In this document: piece by piece, positions 12,706 to 23,600 of the stretch
Position numbering within the stretch: the stretch's first letter is position 1
How the letters are laid out: each line of letters opens with the position of its first letter
The notes under the pieces: generated by a model
Told to the model about the DNA's origin: nothing
Seen by the model: the letters and a program-made list of their open reading frames with translations, nothing else
The model's database searches: none
Translations under genes and position numbers: made by a program
Assembly: GCF_024679245.1 (NCBI RefSeq)
Contig: NW_027125108.1
Span: 86,759 to 150,758 of the forward strand
Direction: 5' to 3'
Length of the DNA: 64,000 nt
Origin: Pseudorasbora parva
Taxonomy: Eukaryota; Chordata; Actinopteri; Cypriniformes; Gobionidae

Positions 12706-13360
12706 GGGCCCCGAGTTTTGCCACGGCAAGCACCACTCACAATTTCTTCAGGAATTGTACTTTCTAGTATTGTAAATACTATTCACTTTTTCAAAACTTT
12801 GGCACGCTACTCCTCCGGCACCGTTTGTCACAGACCCACGGATGAGGTGTCAAATCGACCGACTTATTGAGGAGAGGTGTGCTATGTCTTTTCTAAGGGA
12901 TCGGATGAACGATCTCCGTTTTGGCGGGAAAAAAATCCTCCCGGAAAAGTCCCATAGACTTAACATTGGCAGTACTGTGTCAGATCATATATTCGGATCA
13001 GAAGGTCGTAGAGACTTGAGGGTAGGCTCTTTTGACTCGGCCTATCAAGTAGACAATCAGTAGTGACATCACAACTTCATAGCCACTCCCTAGCAACTAT
13101 TTAAACCACCCTAGCAACCGTATTTCAACATTAATAAGCCATATCTCAGTACCACACCATTGTACACATACAGAGTTGGGCTCTTTTGACGCAGACTGAC
13201 AGTTAGTCTTTAGATATCACCCCTTAAACTGTTTAAGTACACCATAGCAACCATTTCGACCACCCTAGCAACCATACAAACACATAAAGAAGCCATATCT
13301 CAGCCCCACAACATCTTACAGACATGGGGCTGGCTTATTTTGCAGTCTCTTGCAATAACA
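12706..13360 (+). repeat. Satellite A unit, 655 bp
   Basis: Complete A unit, apparently identical to 2523-3177 in all stretches compared. Confidence 0.92.
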
Positions 13361-14575
13361 GGGCCCCGAGTTTTGCCACGGCAAGCACCACTCACAATTT
13401 CTTCAGGAATTGTACTTTCTAGTTAGTGGTGCTTGCGGTAGCAAGGCATCACTATTGTTCTCCACCATACTTATTATTCTTCTTCTTCCTTCCGCCATAA
13501 TTTCGGCGCGCTACTCCTCCCAGAGATTTTGTCAAAGACCCAACAAAGCAATTGTCAAAAGGTGCCTCCCAATCGGGAATGGTGTGCTATGACTTTTATA
13601 AGGGATCGGGGGTACGGGGCTCGCCCCAGGGGCGAAAAAGTAGCGAAAACGTCCCATCGAGAATGAATTGCGAAAACTTTAAACACTCATAGCGCCAAGC
13701 GATGAATTCCAAAACACTCGTCACTTATACGAAATTTGAAGATCCTGATAGGATCTCTCAGAACACACATCTCAAAGGGGTGTAAGTTGTACCCCTGGGG
13801 TGCTAGAGCTCCCCAAAAATCGCAAAAAAACCCATTGACTTAACATGGGGAGGGTCGTCCCATGAAACGCATGCAACGCATGCGTTTCTCATTCAATGGT
13901 AAATCCCATAGGGATTTTGTATTGAGCATAGCTCTGTTTCACAGACTCACAGAGACAAGGGGGTGGGCCCAATCTACTCAGGCAACCAATCACTATCTCA
14001 GGATCATGATGATGTTATTAAGCCACGCCCTAGCAACCGTTTAGAGCTCCCTAACAACCGATCCCATTGACTTCCATTGAAAAAGATCAAAGTTATGTCT
14101 CTGGATAGGAGTCTCATAGAAACATGAGGGTGGGTTTGATTGACTCAGGGCATCGACGGCCAATCACAAATCACCTTCAACACCTCCTAGCCACTCCCTA
14201 GCAACCATTATCAAGCACCCTAACAACCCAAATCCACTGTGTATATCTCTACATCTGAACATCATAGAGACACGGGAGTTGGTTTATATCATTCATACTG
14301 GCAAGGGGATTTTGGGGAATCATTATGGGATGCTGCCAAGCCACTCCATAGCAACCAAACAGAGTACCCTAGCAACTGTTTAGCAAGACCTATATCTCTG
14401 CATTAGTACATCATAGAGACACGGGGGTTGGTATATATCATTCATACTGACAAGGGGATTTTGGGGAATCATTATGGGATGGTGCCAAGCCACTCCATAG
14501 CAACCAAACAAAGTACCCTAGCAACTGTTCAGATCTCTACATCTGAAAATCGTAGAGACATGGGGGTTGGTTTAT
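13361..14575 (+). repeat. Short satellite B unit
   Basis: B unit whose head-repeat loop reads CTTGCGGTAGCAAG instead of CTTGCTTTAGCAAG. It has the hairpin chain (H4 at 13864) and 139-bp subrepeats but no minisatellite tract. It breaks off within a subrepeat near 14575. Confidence 0.87.
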
Positions 14576-16917
14576 ATTTATTCTTATTATTCTTCCGACC
14601 ACGTATTTCGGCGCGCTTCTCCTCACACAAATTTTGTCAAACCCCAACCACTAAATAGCCAAAGTTGGCGACCTATACGGGAATGGTGTGCTATATCTCT
14701 GCTAAGGGATCGGGGGTACGGTGTGTGCCCCAGGGGTGCAAACGTAGCCCAAAAGTGCCATTGACAATTGATGGGGCGAAACTTTGACCCCTCGTAGCTC
14801 CGAGCGAGGATCTCAAACACACACATATATTACACGAAAATTGAAGGGGCTGATAGGATCTCTCAGCACACACATCTCAAAGGGTTGTAAGTTGTACCCC
14901 TGGGGTGCTAGAGCTCCCCAAAAATCGAAAAAAAGGCCCATTGACTTAACATGGGGAGGGTCGTCCCATGAAACGCATGCAACGCATGCGTTTCTCATTC
15001 AATGGTAAATCCCATAGGGATTTTGTATTGAGCATAGCTCTGTTTCACAGACTCACAGACACAAGGGGGTGGGCCCAATCTACTCAGACAACCAATCACT
15101 ATCTCAGGATCATGATGATGTTATTAAGCCACGCCCTAGCAACCGTTTAGAGCTCCCTAACAACCGATCCCATAGACTTCCATTGAAAAAGATCAAAGTT
15201 ATATCTCTGGATAGGAGTGTCATAGAAACATGGGGGTGGGTTTGATTGACTCAGGGCATCAACGGCCAATCACAAATCACCTTCAACACCTCCTAGCCAC
15301 TCCCTAGCAACCATTATCAAGCACCCTAACAACCCAAATCCACAGTGTATATCTCCACATCTGAACATCATAGAGACACGGGGGTTGGTATATATCATTC
15401 ATACTGGCAAGGGGATTTTGGGGAATCATTATGGGATGGTGCCAAGCCACTCCATAGCAACCAAACACAGTACCCTAGCAACTGTTCAGATCTCTGCATC
15501 TGAAAATCGTACAGACACGGGGGTTGGTTTATATCATTCATACTGGCAAGGGGATTTTGGGGTATCATTATGGGATGCTACCAAGCCCGTCAATAGCAAC
15601 CAAACAGAGTACCCTAGCAACTGTTTAGCAAGAGCTATATCTCTGCATTAGTACATCATAGAGACACGGGGGTTGGTTTATATCATTCATACTGGCAAGG
15701 GGATTTTGGGGTAGCATTATGGGATGGTGCCAAGCCACTCCATAGCAACCAAACAGAGTACCCTAGCAACTGTACAGATCTCTACATCAGAAAATCATAG
15801 AGACATGGGGGTTGGTATATATCATCCATACTGGCAAGGGGATTTTGGGGAATCATTATGGGATGCTGCCACTCCATAGCAACCACTCAGAATACCCTAG
15901 CAACCACATAGCAACGTCATAGCAACCACCCAGAACACCGTAGGAACTGCCTAGCAACACCCTAGCAACACCCAAGCAACCACCCAGAACACCCTAGCAA
16001 CCCCCTAGCAACGCCCTAGCAACCACCCAGAACACCATAGCAACCACCTAGCAACCACCTAGCAACGCCCTAGCAACCACCCAGAACACCATAGCAACCG
16101 CCTAGCAACGCCCTAGCAACCACCCAGAACACCATAGCAACCACCTAGCAACGCCCTAGCAACCACCAGGAACACCCTAGCAACCGCCTAGCAACACCCT
16201 AGCAACGCCCTAGCAACCACCCAGAACACCCTAGCAACCGCCTAGCAACGCCCTAGCAACCACCCAGAACACCCTAGCAACCACCTGGCAACGCCCTAGC
16301 AACCACCAGGAACACCCTAGCAACCACTCGGGACACCATAGCAACCGCCTAGCAACAGCCTGGCAACAGCCTAGCAACAACCTAGAACACCCTAGCAACC
16401 ACTCGGGACACCATAGCAACCGCCTAGCAACAGCCTAGCAACAGCCTAGCAACAACCTAGAACACCCTAGCAACCACTCGGGACACCATAGCAACCACCT
16501 AGCAACAGCCTAGCAACAGCCTAGCAACACCCTAGCAACACTCTAGCAACCACCCGGAATACCATAGCAACTGCATAGCGATGCCCTATCAACCACCCAC
16601 AATACCTCAGCAACCACCCAGAACACCCTAGCAACCACCCAACAATGACCTAGCAACCATCTACAATACCTTAGCAACTGCCTATCAACTCCCTAGTAAC
16701 AACTTTGAACACCTTAGCAACTGCCTTGCAACCACTCAGAACACTTAGCAACAGCATAGAAAATGTACAGAACATCTCAGCAAGCACACAGCAACACCTT
16801 AATAACAACCTAGAACATCTTAACAGCCTACCAACACCTTAGCATCCACCCAGTTTACTATAGCAACCACTTATCAAAACCCTAGTAATCATTTACATTG
16901 CCCTAGTGACAGTGTAA
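14576..16917 (+). repeat. Satellite B unit joined without junction block; long degenerate tail
   Basis: The B head resumes at about 14576 with TTATTCTTATTATTCTTCC, skipping the junction block, so a recombination or deletion joined two units. It then has the hairpin chain, 139-bp subrepeats and a CCTAGCAAC tract of about 1 kb that becomes increasingly diverged up to 16917. There is no ATGCTAATCATG tract. The decay pattern is what one expects at the edge of a satellite array. Confidence 0.88.
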
Positions 16918-17148
16918 CAAAGATTTTTTTTTCTCTGCTGTTTGCTTAATACATTTAGGCATTAATTTCTTATAGATTTTTTTAGAATGTGCATTATTTA
17001 TCATACACGTTATAATCTTATACATACACCCATTGTATTATTATATTATATTAATAAAAGAGGATGATGATTTCCTGCTTACTGTAAGTATAGCAGGGTG
17101 AACCTCTATAAAGTTAACTCTAAAAGTTATAATTTTTGGAAAAAACAA

Positions 17149-17235
17149 ATAATAATAATAATAATAGTAGTAGTAGTAGTAGTAGTAGGAGGAGGAGGAG
17201 GAGGAGGAGGAGGAGGAGGAGGAGGAGGAGGAGGA

Positions 17236-17280
<45 letters not shown>

Positions 17281-17289
17281 GTAATAAAA
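17149..17289. repeat. Compound trinucleotide microsatellite
   Basis: Runs of AAT, then AGT, then AGG, then AAT triplets. The equivalent place in copy 2 (51195-51332) carries different motifs (ACT, AAT, and an ATAATC hexamer), so the tract has turned over since duplication. Confidence 0.93.
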
Positions 17290-17567
17290 TGTTCCACTTC
17301 TGAATTTATTCATTTCTATAAGAGGAAGCAGGGAGATGGATTATGGCTGATAGAGGTGTCAAATTACGATCACTCTCTCATTAACTTTAATACAGACCTA
17401 TCACTTTAAAAAAAAAAAAAAAAAAGCCAGTATAAAATAATATATTTAGAGTATGGTGATCGAAATTTACATTATTGTTATGATTTATATAACATAATTA
17501 TTATATTTTATTTCTTATTGTTCTCATCATCTTTGAAAATTACCCAAAGTGAAGAAAAAGTCATTTT

Positions 17568-17660
17568 ATTGGTTGTCCAATCAAAGCTCGCTGCTGATTG
17601 GCTGGCGGCACCAACGAGCGCCAACTCTGACTGAAGATCGTCCCACTCTCATCTCCTGAG
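17568..17660 (+). promoter_or_regulatory. CCAAT-box promoter-like region and first exon of Helentron copy 1
   Basis: Three CCAAT-type boxes lie close together: ATTGG at 17568, CCAAT at 17577 and ATTGG at 17597. About 60 bases later there is a strong splice donor, CTGAG followed by GTAAGC, with the exon ending at 17660. Boxes and donor are conserved in copy 2 (51617-51709) inside sequence that is otherwise less conserved. I infer that transcription starts between the boxes and the donor; the exact start is unknown. Confidence 0.6.
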
Positions 17661-18452
17661 GTAAGCGAAATGGCTGTTCTTATATATGCTGCGTTATAAA
17701 CCCTTGTAATGTCACATATAGCTCTTTATTATAATAGAATGTAAGTAATATTAATCCTATTATAATATGAGGTATATATTTTATCAGTTTTGTTGACATT
17801 GAAGGTACCTTTGTGTTTGTAGATGTTAATGTGTATAATTTATAAGTAATTATATAGCTAGCCACTCATCTATTTTTGTGTGTAAAACGTAAAATCATGT
17901 TGTGTGTGTGTTTGATGTATATAAGTCCTTTTAGCTTACATTCATGCGTGAGGACGGAGTTTAACATTTGGCTTATCGTTTTTCACTTTGTTAAGCTGCA
18001 GCTTCCACTGTGATGATGTAAAATGTAATAGTAGCATATATTAGCCGTTTGTTGTATTTTACATGCACATGGATGCATAGATTACAACGAGAAGTGTCGA
18101 TTGCTGCATTTATATGCGTTCTTGTCGATCAAATGTGGCGTTGACAGTGCATTGGTGAGTTTAGTAACGGTTTGTCCAATCGAATGCGGCTAGATTTGTC
18201 ACCGGTAAATAAATCCGGTGAGGCCTCTGTTAGACATTCGCTCACAGAGTTCTCTAATTTTAAACAACAATCTGCAAATATGATGTATTTAATTCACTAT
18301 GCAGTGTACATGACTTTATTGAATATCACAGGAGTTTTTAAGAGAGCTTATTACTCGACAGAGTCGAACTTTTGATTTTCGCGCCGTGCGATCACGTGGT
18401 AAATGCAGTAGAAGTCCGTGCTGTCGATTTGAATGGGCTGCGGCTCAATCCG

Positions 18453-18541
18453 CTCCCTAGTGCACTAGTCAGGGCACTGACCTGGGACATAAGTCAATGG
18501 GCTGACTCCCTTATCAGTGCCCTGACCACTGAACTAGGGAG
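18453..18541. mobile_element. Short palindromic MITE-like element
   Basis: The left end, CTCCCTAGTGCACTAGTC and onward, is complemented by the right end, ...GACCACTGAACTAGGGAG. The inverted arms are about 28 bases with four mismatches and only about 30 bases between them. A diverged copy sits at 52498-52585, so the insertion predates duplication. No target-site duplication was recognised. Confidence 0.6.
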
Positions 18542-19068
18542 ATGATTGAGACTAAGGGTTTGAGTAGAGACAACCGCTTCGCTGTATGCGCAGCCATTTT
18601 GTTTTTTTTTAAATAGTAATGCATAACCTATGTGCATTGATATGAACGCATTGATGTGGCGACATTCTCAGCGCCATTTTATTTTGGGGAGTGGTGATGG
18701 AGAGATGACATTCATTTTTTCCTTGTGCTATTCTTAAGTAACGTTACAGCTTATCAATACAATACAAAATCACTAGATTTTACTTCAGTAATAGTTAGGA
18801 GATATTTTTATTGTAATACAGAATATTTGTCCAAAGATTATTGTCCATTCATGACATTTTAATGTTTTTATGATTTTATATTCCAATTACATAAAATGTA
18901 TTTAGACATTTTAAATATTTTTTAGAAATGGAATTAGCAACAACACAGACTTTAAAGCATAACTGTTTAAAAAAAAAAAAAGTTTTATCAATCTTTGCCA
19001 TTCAATTTAAAGTCACAGGGGTTGTAAGTGTGGTCTTCACTTCTATGACTTTTCTTTCTCTGTTTCAG

Positions 19069-19099
19069 AATACTTTCACAAACCTTCCTGGCCTTTGAG
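19069..19099 (+). other. Candidate non-coding 5' exon (31 nt), Helentron copy 1
   Basis: Acceptor CTGTTTCAG precedes 19069 and donor GAG/GTAAGA follows 19099. The copy-2 counterpart 53126-53156 has the same length and the same splice signals. Confidence 0.5.
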
Positions 19100-19244
19100 G
19101 TAAGACTTTAATTAGTGACATGGCCACATATACAAAAAGATTTGACTTGATAAGGAAATAAATAGTTTTAAAAAAAATATTAGGGTCACAGAAACTATTA
19201 AAATTAAAATTGTTTTGATTATACTACAAATAATTAAGACCACA

Positions 19245-19345
19245 TCACCCATCCGTTCTCCAAACCACTTGTTCAATATAGAGATGCTGGAGCTTATCCC
19301 AGTATCTCTAGTGGTAAATCTGATAGGTGACCAGTTCATCTCATC
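19245..19345. repeat. Degenerate fish dispersed-repeat remnant
   Basis: The series CCATCCGTTCTC, CTGGAGCTTATCCCAG and GGTGACCAGTTCATC resembles, in order, a very common teleost dispersed repeat that includes a 'GGAGCCTATCCCAGC' and a 'GGTCGCCAGTCCATC' segment. The counterpart is at 53305-53405. The family name is not asserted; a RepeatMasker run would decide. Confidence 0.4.
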
Positions 19346-19479
19346 TTTAGGCTGCATATTTGATATACAGCTTCTAAATTATATTCTATAAAAAATATAA
19401 TTATTATTTAACATGCAAGCAAGTTATGCATAGTTGACTTGAGTTAAGTTGTCATTATGTTGCCATTGTTCTTTTTCAG

Positions 19480-19524
19480 ACTGACTGATCAGAGCACGAC
19501 CTGCATCATCTGCTGCACGCCTTG
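19480..19524 (+). other. Candidate non-coding 5' exon (45 nt), Helentron copy 1
   Basis: Acceptor CTTTTTCAG ends at 19479 and donor CTTG/GTCAGT follows 19524. The copy-2 counterpart is 53547-53591, again 45 nt. A further acceptor-like TTTTTTAG at 19636, before GATCCTTGTGTC, has no clear donor. Confidence 0.45.
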
Positions 19525-20020
19525 GTCAGTATTAATATGGTTTAGAGTAATATTTTTAAAAAAGTATTTCGTCACATCTCCGTATTTGTAGTTCCTGTGA
19601 CCTAATCTGTCCTTTTTATTTGTGTTTCTTTTTTAGGATCCTTGTGTCTTGCTGTTTTCCACGGGGAGCAGTTCATTTGTTCTTTCTACTTTTTTTACTT
19701 ACAGAAAAAAAAAACATTAAAGCTGTTATTGGTAGTTTTTTTTCTATAATCATCTTTCTTTTAAATATAGCATTTTATTTTTTAGTTTAATAGACAGTTC
19801 TTTTTTTTAAATTTACATTTATAAATCTTAACTAGTTATTTTTCTGCTTATTCTTTTTATACTCTCATAAAGTTCATTTTACTATACTTTCATTGTTGCT
19901 TTCTTTATAAAAACAAAAACAAAAAAAACATCAAATACACAGTATAAATCTAGTATTACACTTTTATTGTTGTTTAACTGTTTTTTCTACCTGAGAGTAC
20001 TGCAGGTTTTCTCGTTTCAG

Positions 20021-20054
20021 GTTCAACAGCTGTTACATCGGGAGAACTTTAAAA
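20021..20054 (+). other. Candidate non-coding 5' exon (34 nt), Helentron copy 1
   Basis: Acceptor TCTCGTTTCAG ends at 20020 and donor AAAA/GTAAGC follows 20054. The copy-2 counterpart 54097-54130 is also 34 nt, with donor CAAA/GTAAGT. The next acceptor-like site, TATTTTAAAG, ends at 20278, one base before the start codon. Confidence 0.5.
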
Positions 20055-20279
20055 GTAAGCTCCTATTAAAGTGAGAATGTCCTGTTAAAAGGAATGTGAC
20101 TAATAAAGAAGTGTATTTCAATATGCACTACTTGAGGATTAAAAATAAATCAATGGTTACTTTTGATGATATGATACTCTGGTTTTTATAGTTACCTCAC
20201 TCAAATGAGTTAATCAGATAATTTTGTCAAGAACAATTTTTTTTGTCTAATTTCTTTTTATGTCTTGATATTTTAAAGG

Positions 20280-20539
20280 ATGCCGCGCAAAGGAAAGAGA
20301 TCTCGGGCTCAACAAATGCGTTGGCAAAAGGAGGACCTGAAGGATCAACCCTCCACGACTAACAAGGTACTGTCGATGTTGTCAAATTACACACTTATTC
20401 ATTCTCTCACACACTCACACTCACATACTATTGCTATCACTCTCTATCACTATCACTCTCACACCATCACTCTGACACTCACTTACTCTCTCTCACACAT
20501 TTATTCATTGTCACACACACCCACACAAACTTATTCATT

Positions 20540-20604
<65 letters not shown>

Positions 20605-23600
20605 ATTCATTCTCTCACACACACACACACACACACACACACTTATTCATTCTTTCTCACTCACACACACACACACATTTATTAATTCTTTCTCACTCAC
20701 AGACACACACCCACAATTATTCATTCTCTCTCTCTCACTCACACACACACACACACACTTATTCTCTCACACACACAATTATTCATTCTCTCTCTCTCAC
20801 ACACACACTTATTCATTCTCTCACACACACTTATTCATTGTCTCTTTTATTCTCAATTATTTATTTACAGGTTGAACAGGCAAGCACTGCGGCTGCTGTA
20901 CCTCAGTTTTCGGGTCGAATGTTCGCGGAAGGTAGGGTTTTGTCTGTGCAGGCGTCTCATTGCCAGAACGATGTTAGATATGATGTTTTCTCCAGGAATC
21001 ATCAGTGCACGTGCGTCGCGTTGACATTCTTGGCCAATCTGAACGAAGGGATTCGGTTTAAAATGCCGGACCTCGATAGAGTTTTAGAGGACGGGGATGC
21101 GTTGTATGTCGGCGTTAAAATGCAGCTTATGGCTGAAAGACGCTTTAATAACGATCATCTCACTATGGAGGAAGTACCAATAAGCGTGTCGTCGTTTAAC
21201 CGAGCACATCAGGTGCTGAAGTCTGAAGTGATGATGGGATATCTACGAGCCAGAGGGACCCCTGACATGGAAGGGTGGTGGATTCCTCTCACTGAAAGAC
21301 TGCAGTGCCTCACTACAGATGTTAGCCATGCACTTCTGATCGTTTCTCCAGAGTGCATCGCGGTGTTCAGAGACCGATGTGGAAGGTATGGATTCTTTGA
21401 TTCGCACTCACGAACTGCAGAAGGCTTGCCCCATCCAACCGGTCATGGAACTGCAGTCATGTTGACTTTTACCCACCTGGGTGACATGATTGACAGACTC
21501 CTCAAGGTCTTCCAGGATCGTGGAGATAAAGCAAACTATGAATTCATGCCGGTGTCGTTCGAAACCGAGCAGCAGTCTGGGCGACTACCTTCACCATCGG
21601 TTTCTGAACAGGCATCGAAAGTGACGTTAGCTACACCCGAACCAGAAACAAATGTTGGAGCAAAAGTAAATCGTGTTAGCTCAGAAGCAAAAACACAGTG
21701 TTTGATAGATAAAAGAAATAAGCACCGGCGCAGAAAAGAAATACGCAAAATTTTAAACATTTCAAAACGAGCTCAAGAACATAAGGACACACCACAATTT
21801 TATGCAATCAAAAAACAAAAAAAAAGTGATTATGAGAGACAGAGGTATGTCACTTCTTTGCAATACCAAACAAATAAAAAAGCAGCAACTAGGATAAAGT
21901 ATAATCAGGACACTCGAATCCGAAATAAAAAGAAAAATTACATGATTAGGCGGTATAAGACAGATACTCTTTTCCAGAGTAACATGAAAGCGTACACGGT
22001 TAAGCGGTATAGGACAGATACTCTTTTCCAGAGTAAAAAAAAAGCGTACGTGGTTAGGCGTTATAGAAGCGATACTAATTTCCAAAATAAAATGAAAGCG
22101 TACGTGGTTAGACGGTACAATACGGATACTCTGTACCAGACTAAAATGAAAGAGTACATGCTTACGCGATATAGGACGGATACTCTGTTCCAGAGTAAAA
22201 TGAAAGCGTACATGGCTAAGCGATATGCGGGTGACCCGGAGTTTAGAGCACATCACATCCTGCGATGTACGCTGCGCAAGTCGGAAAAATGCGTCGGTGA
22301 TGTCTCGTATCGGATCCTGCATCGGTTGCAATGCGCACTCAGAATTAAAAGGAAATACAGACCGTACATCTGCTTTAGCCAGGAAACACCGCAGCCTTTG
22401 GTTGGCCAAGCAATTGAGAGTGCCATTGTTGGCCAAGCGATCGAGAGTGCCATTAATGCGTTCCGATGCAAGATTCGACATGGGCCAACACATGTCTGCA
22501 CGGTCTGTCACAGAGCCCTGTTTCCAGATCAGGTCAAGGCCTGTAACAGATCGAATTACGTAAAAAACGTTCAAGTTGCCGCGTCTTGCTTGACCGGGAA
22601 GTATGTCCACGCCTGTGATCGTGCCTGCTCAAGTCCATGCGTCGTTCCGCTAGAGAGAACAGAGGAGTGGATTTGCCACACGTGTGACAGCCATCTTAAA
22701 AGAGGCCACATGTCTTCGATCGCAGCAGCTAACCGACTGGAATTGCCACCCATCCCGGCGGAACTGCTCCAATTGAATGTCCTCGAACGCCAACTCGTCG
22801 CAAAAATTTTACCGTTTGCTAAAATAATTGCTTTGCCCAAGGGAAGGCAGCGAGCGGTGCATGGCTCTGTTGTTTGTGTGCCCTCTGAAGTGGAGAAGAC
22901 GGTTAACTCTCTCCCAAGACCTAGCAGTGAGTCCCAGCTGCTGCAGGTCAAGCTTAAGAGACACATAAATTTCAAAGGTTATCAGCACTTTCTTACCGTT
23001 GACATGCGTAACGTGCTTTCAGCTTTAGCGACGCTGAAAGCGATACATTCCGAGTACCGGGACATCTCCATAAGAGAAACGGCGACGTTCGACTTAGACA
23101 ACGAAAACGACGACGATAGGGAGGAAGAACAACAACCGGTCGATGTTGCCGAGCGGGACGAGCAAAACGTTAGTGTAGAGGAAAAGGACGAACTCCGACC
23201 GGGTCTCACGTTAGACACGTGTATGCAGCCGCCTGACATCGCGCAAGAGATCATGTCGTACGGCGAGGGGGTTTTTAGCATCGCGCCTGCGCAAGGACAA
23301 AAGCCTGTCGGGTTTTTCAAGATCCCTAAGCTGGAAGCCATGGCGTTCCCCGTTCAATTTCCGACCGGACAGAACACAATTGACGAGGCGAGACAAGTAT
23401 CCATAAGTCCGAGTATGTATTTCAACGTCCGATTGTTCGGCGTGGATACTCGTTTCGCCAAAGATCAGAGCTACCTTTTCTTCGCGCAGTTTGTGACGGA
23501 AACGCAACTGGCTAGAAACAGCATGTCTATCCAGTTGCGAAAAGGTAAACCGGTAACTAGAGATGGCAGACGAATTTCGAACAAGCTGCTTCAAGATAAT

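Larger units (their letters stand above)
1..16917. repeat. Satellite array 1 (mixed A and B units)
   Basis: The whole stretch is made of A units (655 bp) and B units (1.2-2.6 kb) in direct orientation. Units are counted here from the GGGCCCCGAG of a shared junction block found at 478, 2523, 3178, 5475, 8030, 9238, 9893, 10548, 12706 and 13361. I see no real gene in it; the short open frames recur because the units recur. The array decays into degenerate CCTAGCAAC repeats at 16550-16917, where the unique-looking Helentron flank begins. Confidence 0.93.

Noticed and set aside
16231..16419. Antisense Leu/Gly/Cys/Trp-rich frame in the CCTAGCAAC tract
   Set aside because: Translation of a minisatellite; no start context or conservation.
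17098..17409. Poly-Ile/Val/Gly frame in the trinucleotide tract, and poly-Tyr/Ser frame on the other strand
   Set aside because: Microsatellite translation only.
21762..22610. Long antisense frame (282 residues) with repeated HVRFHFTLE
   Set aside because: Reverse-strand shadow of the 54-bp coding repeat; its periodicity is a by-product of the sense repeat.
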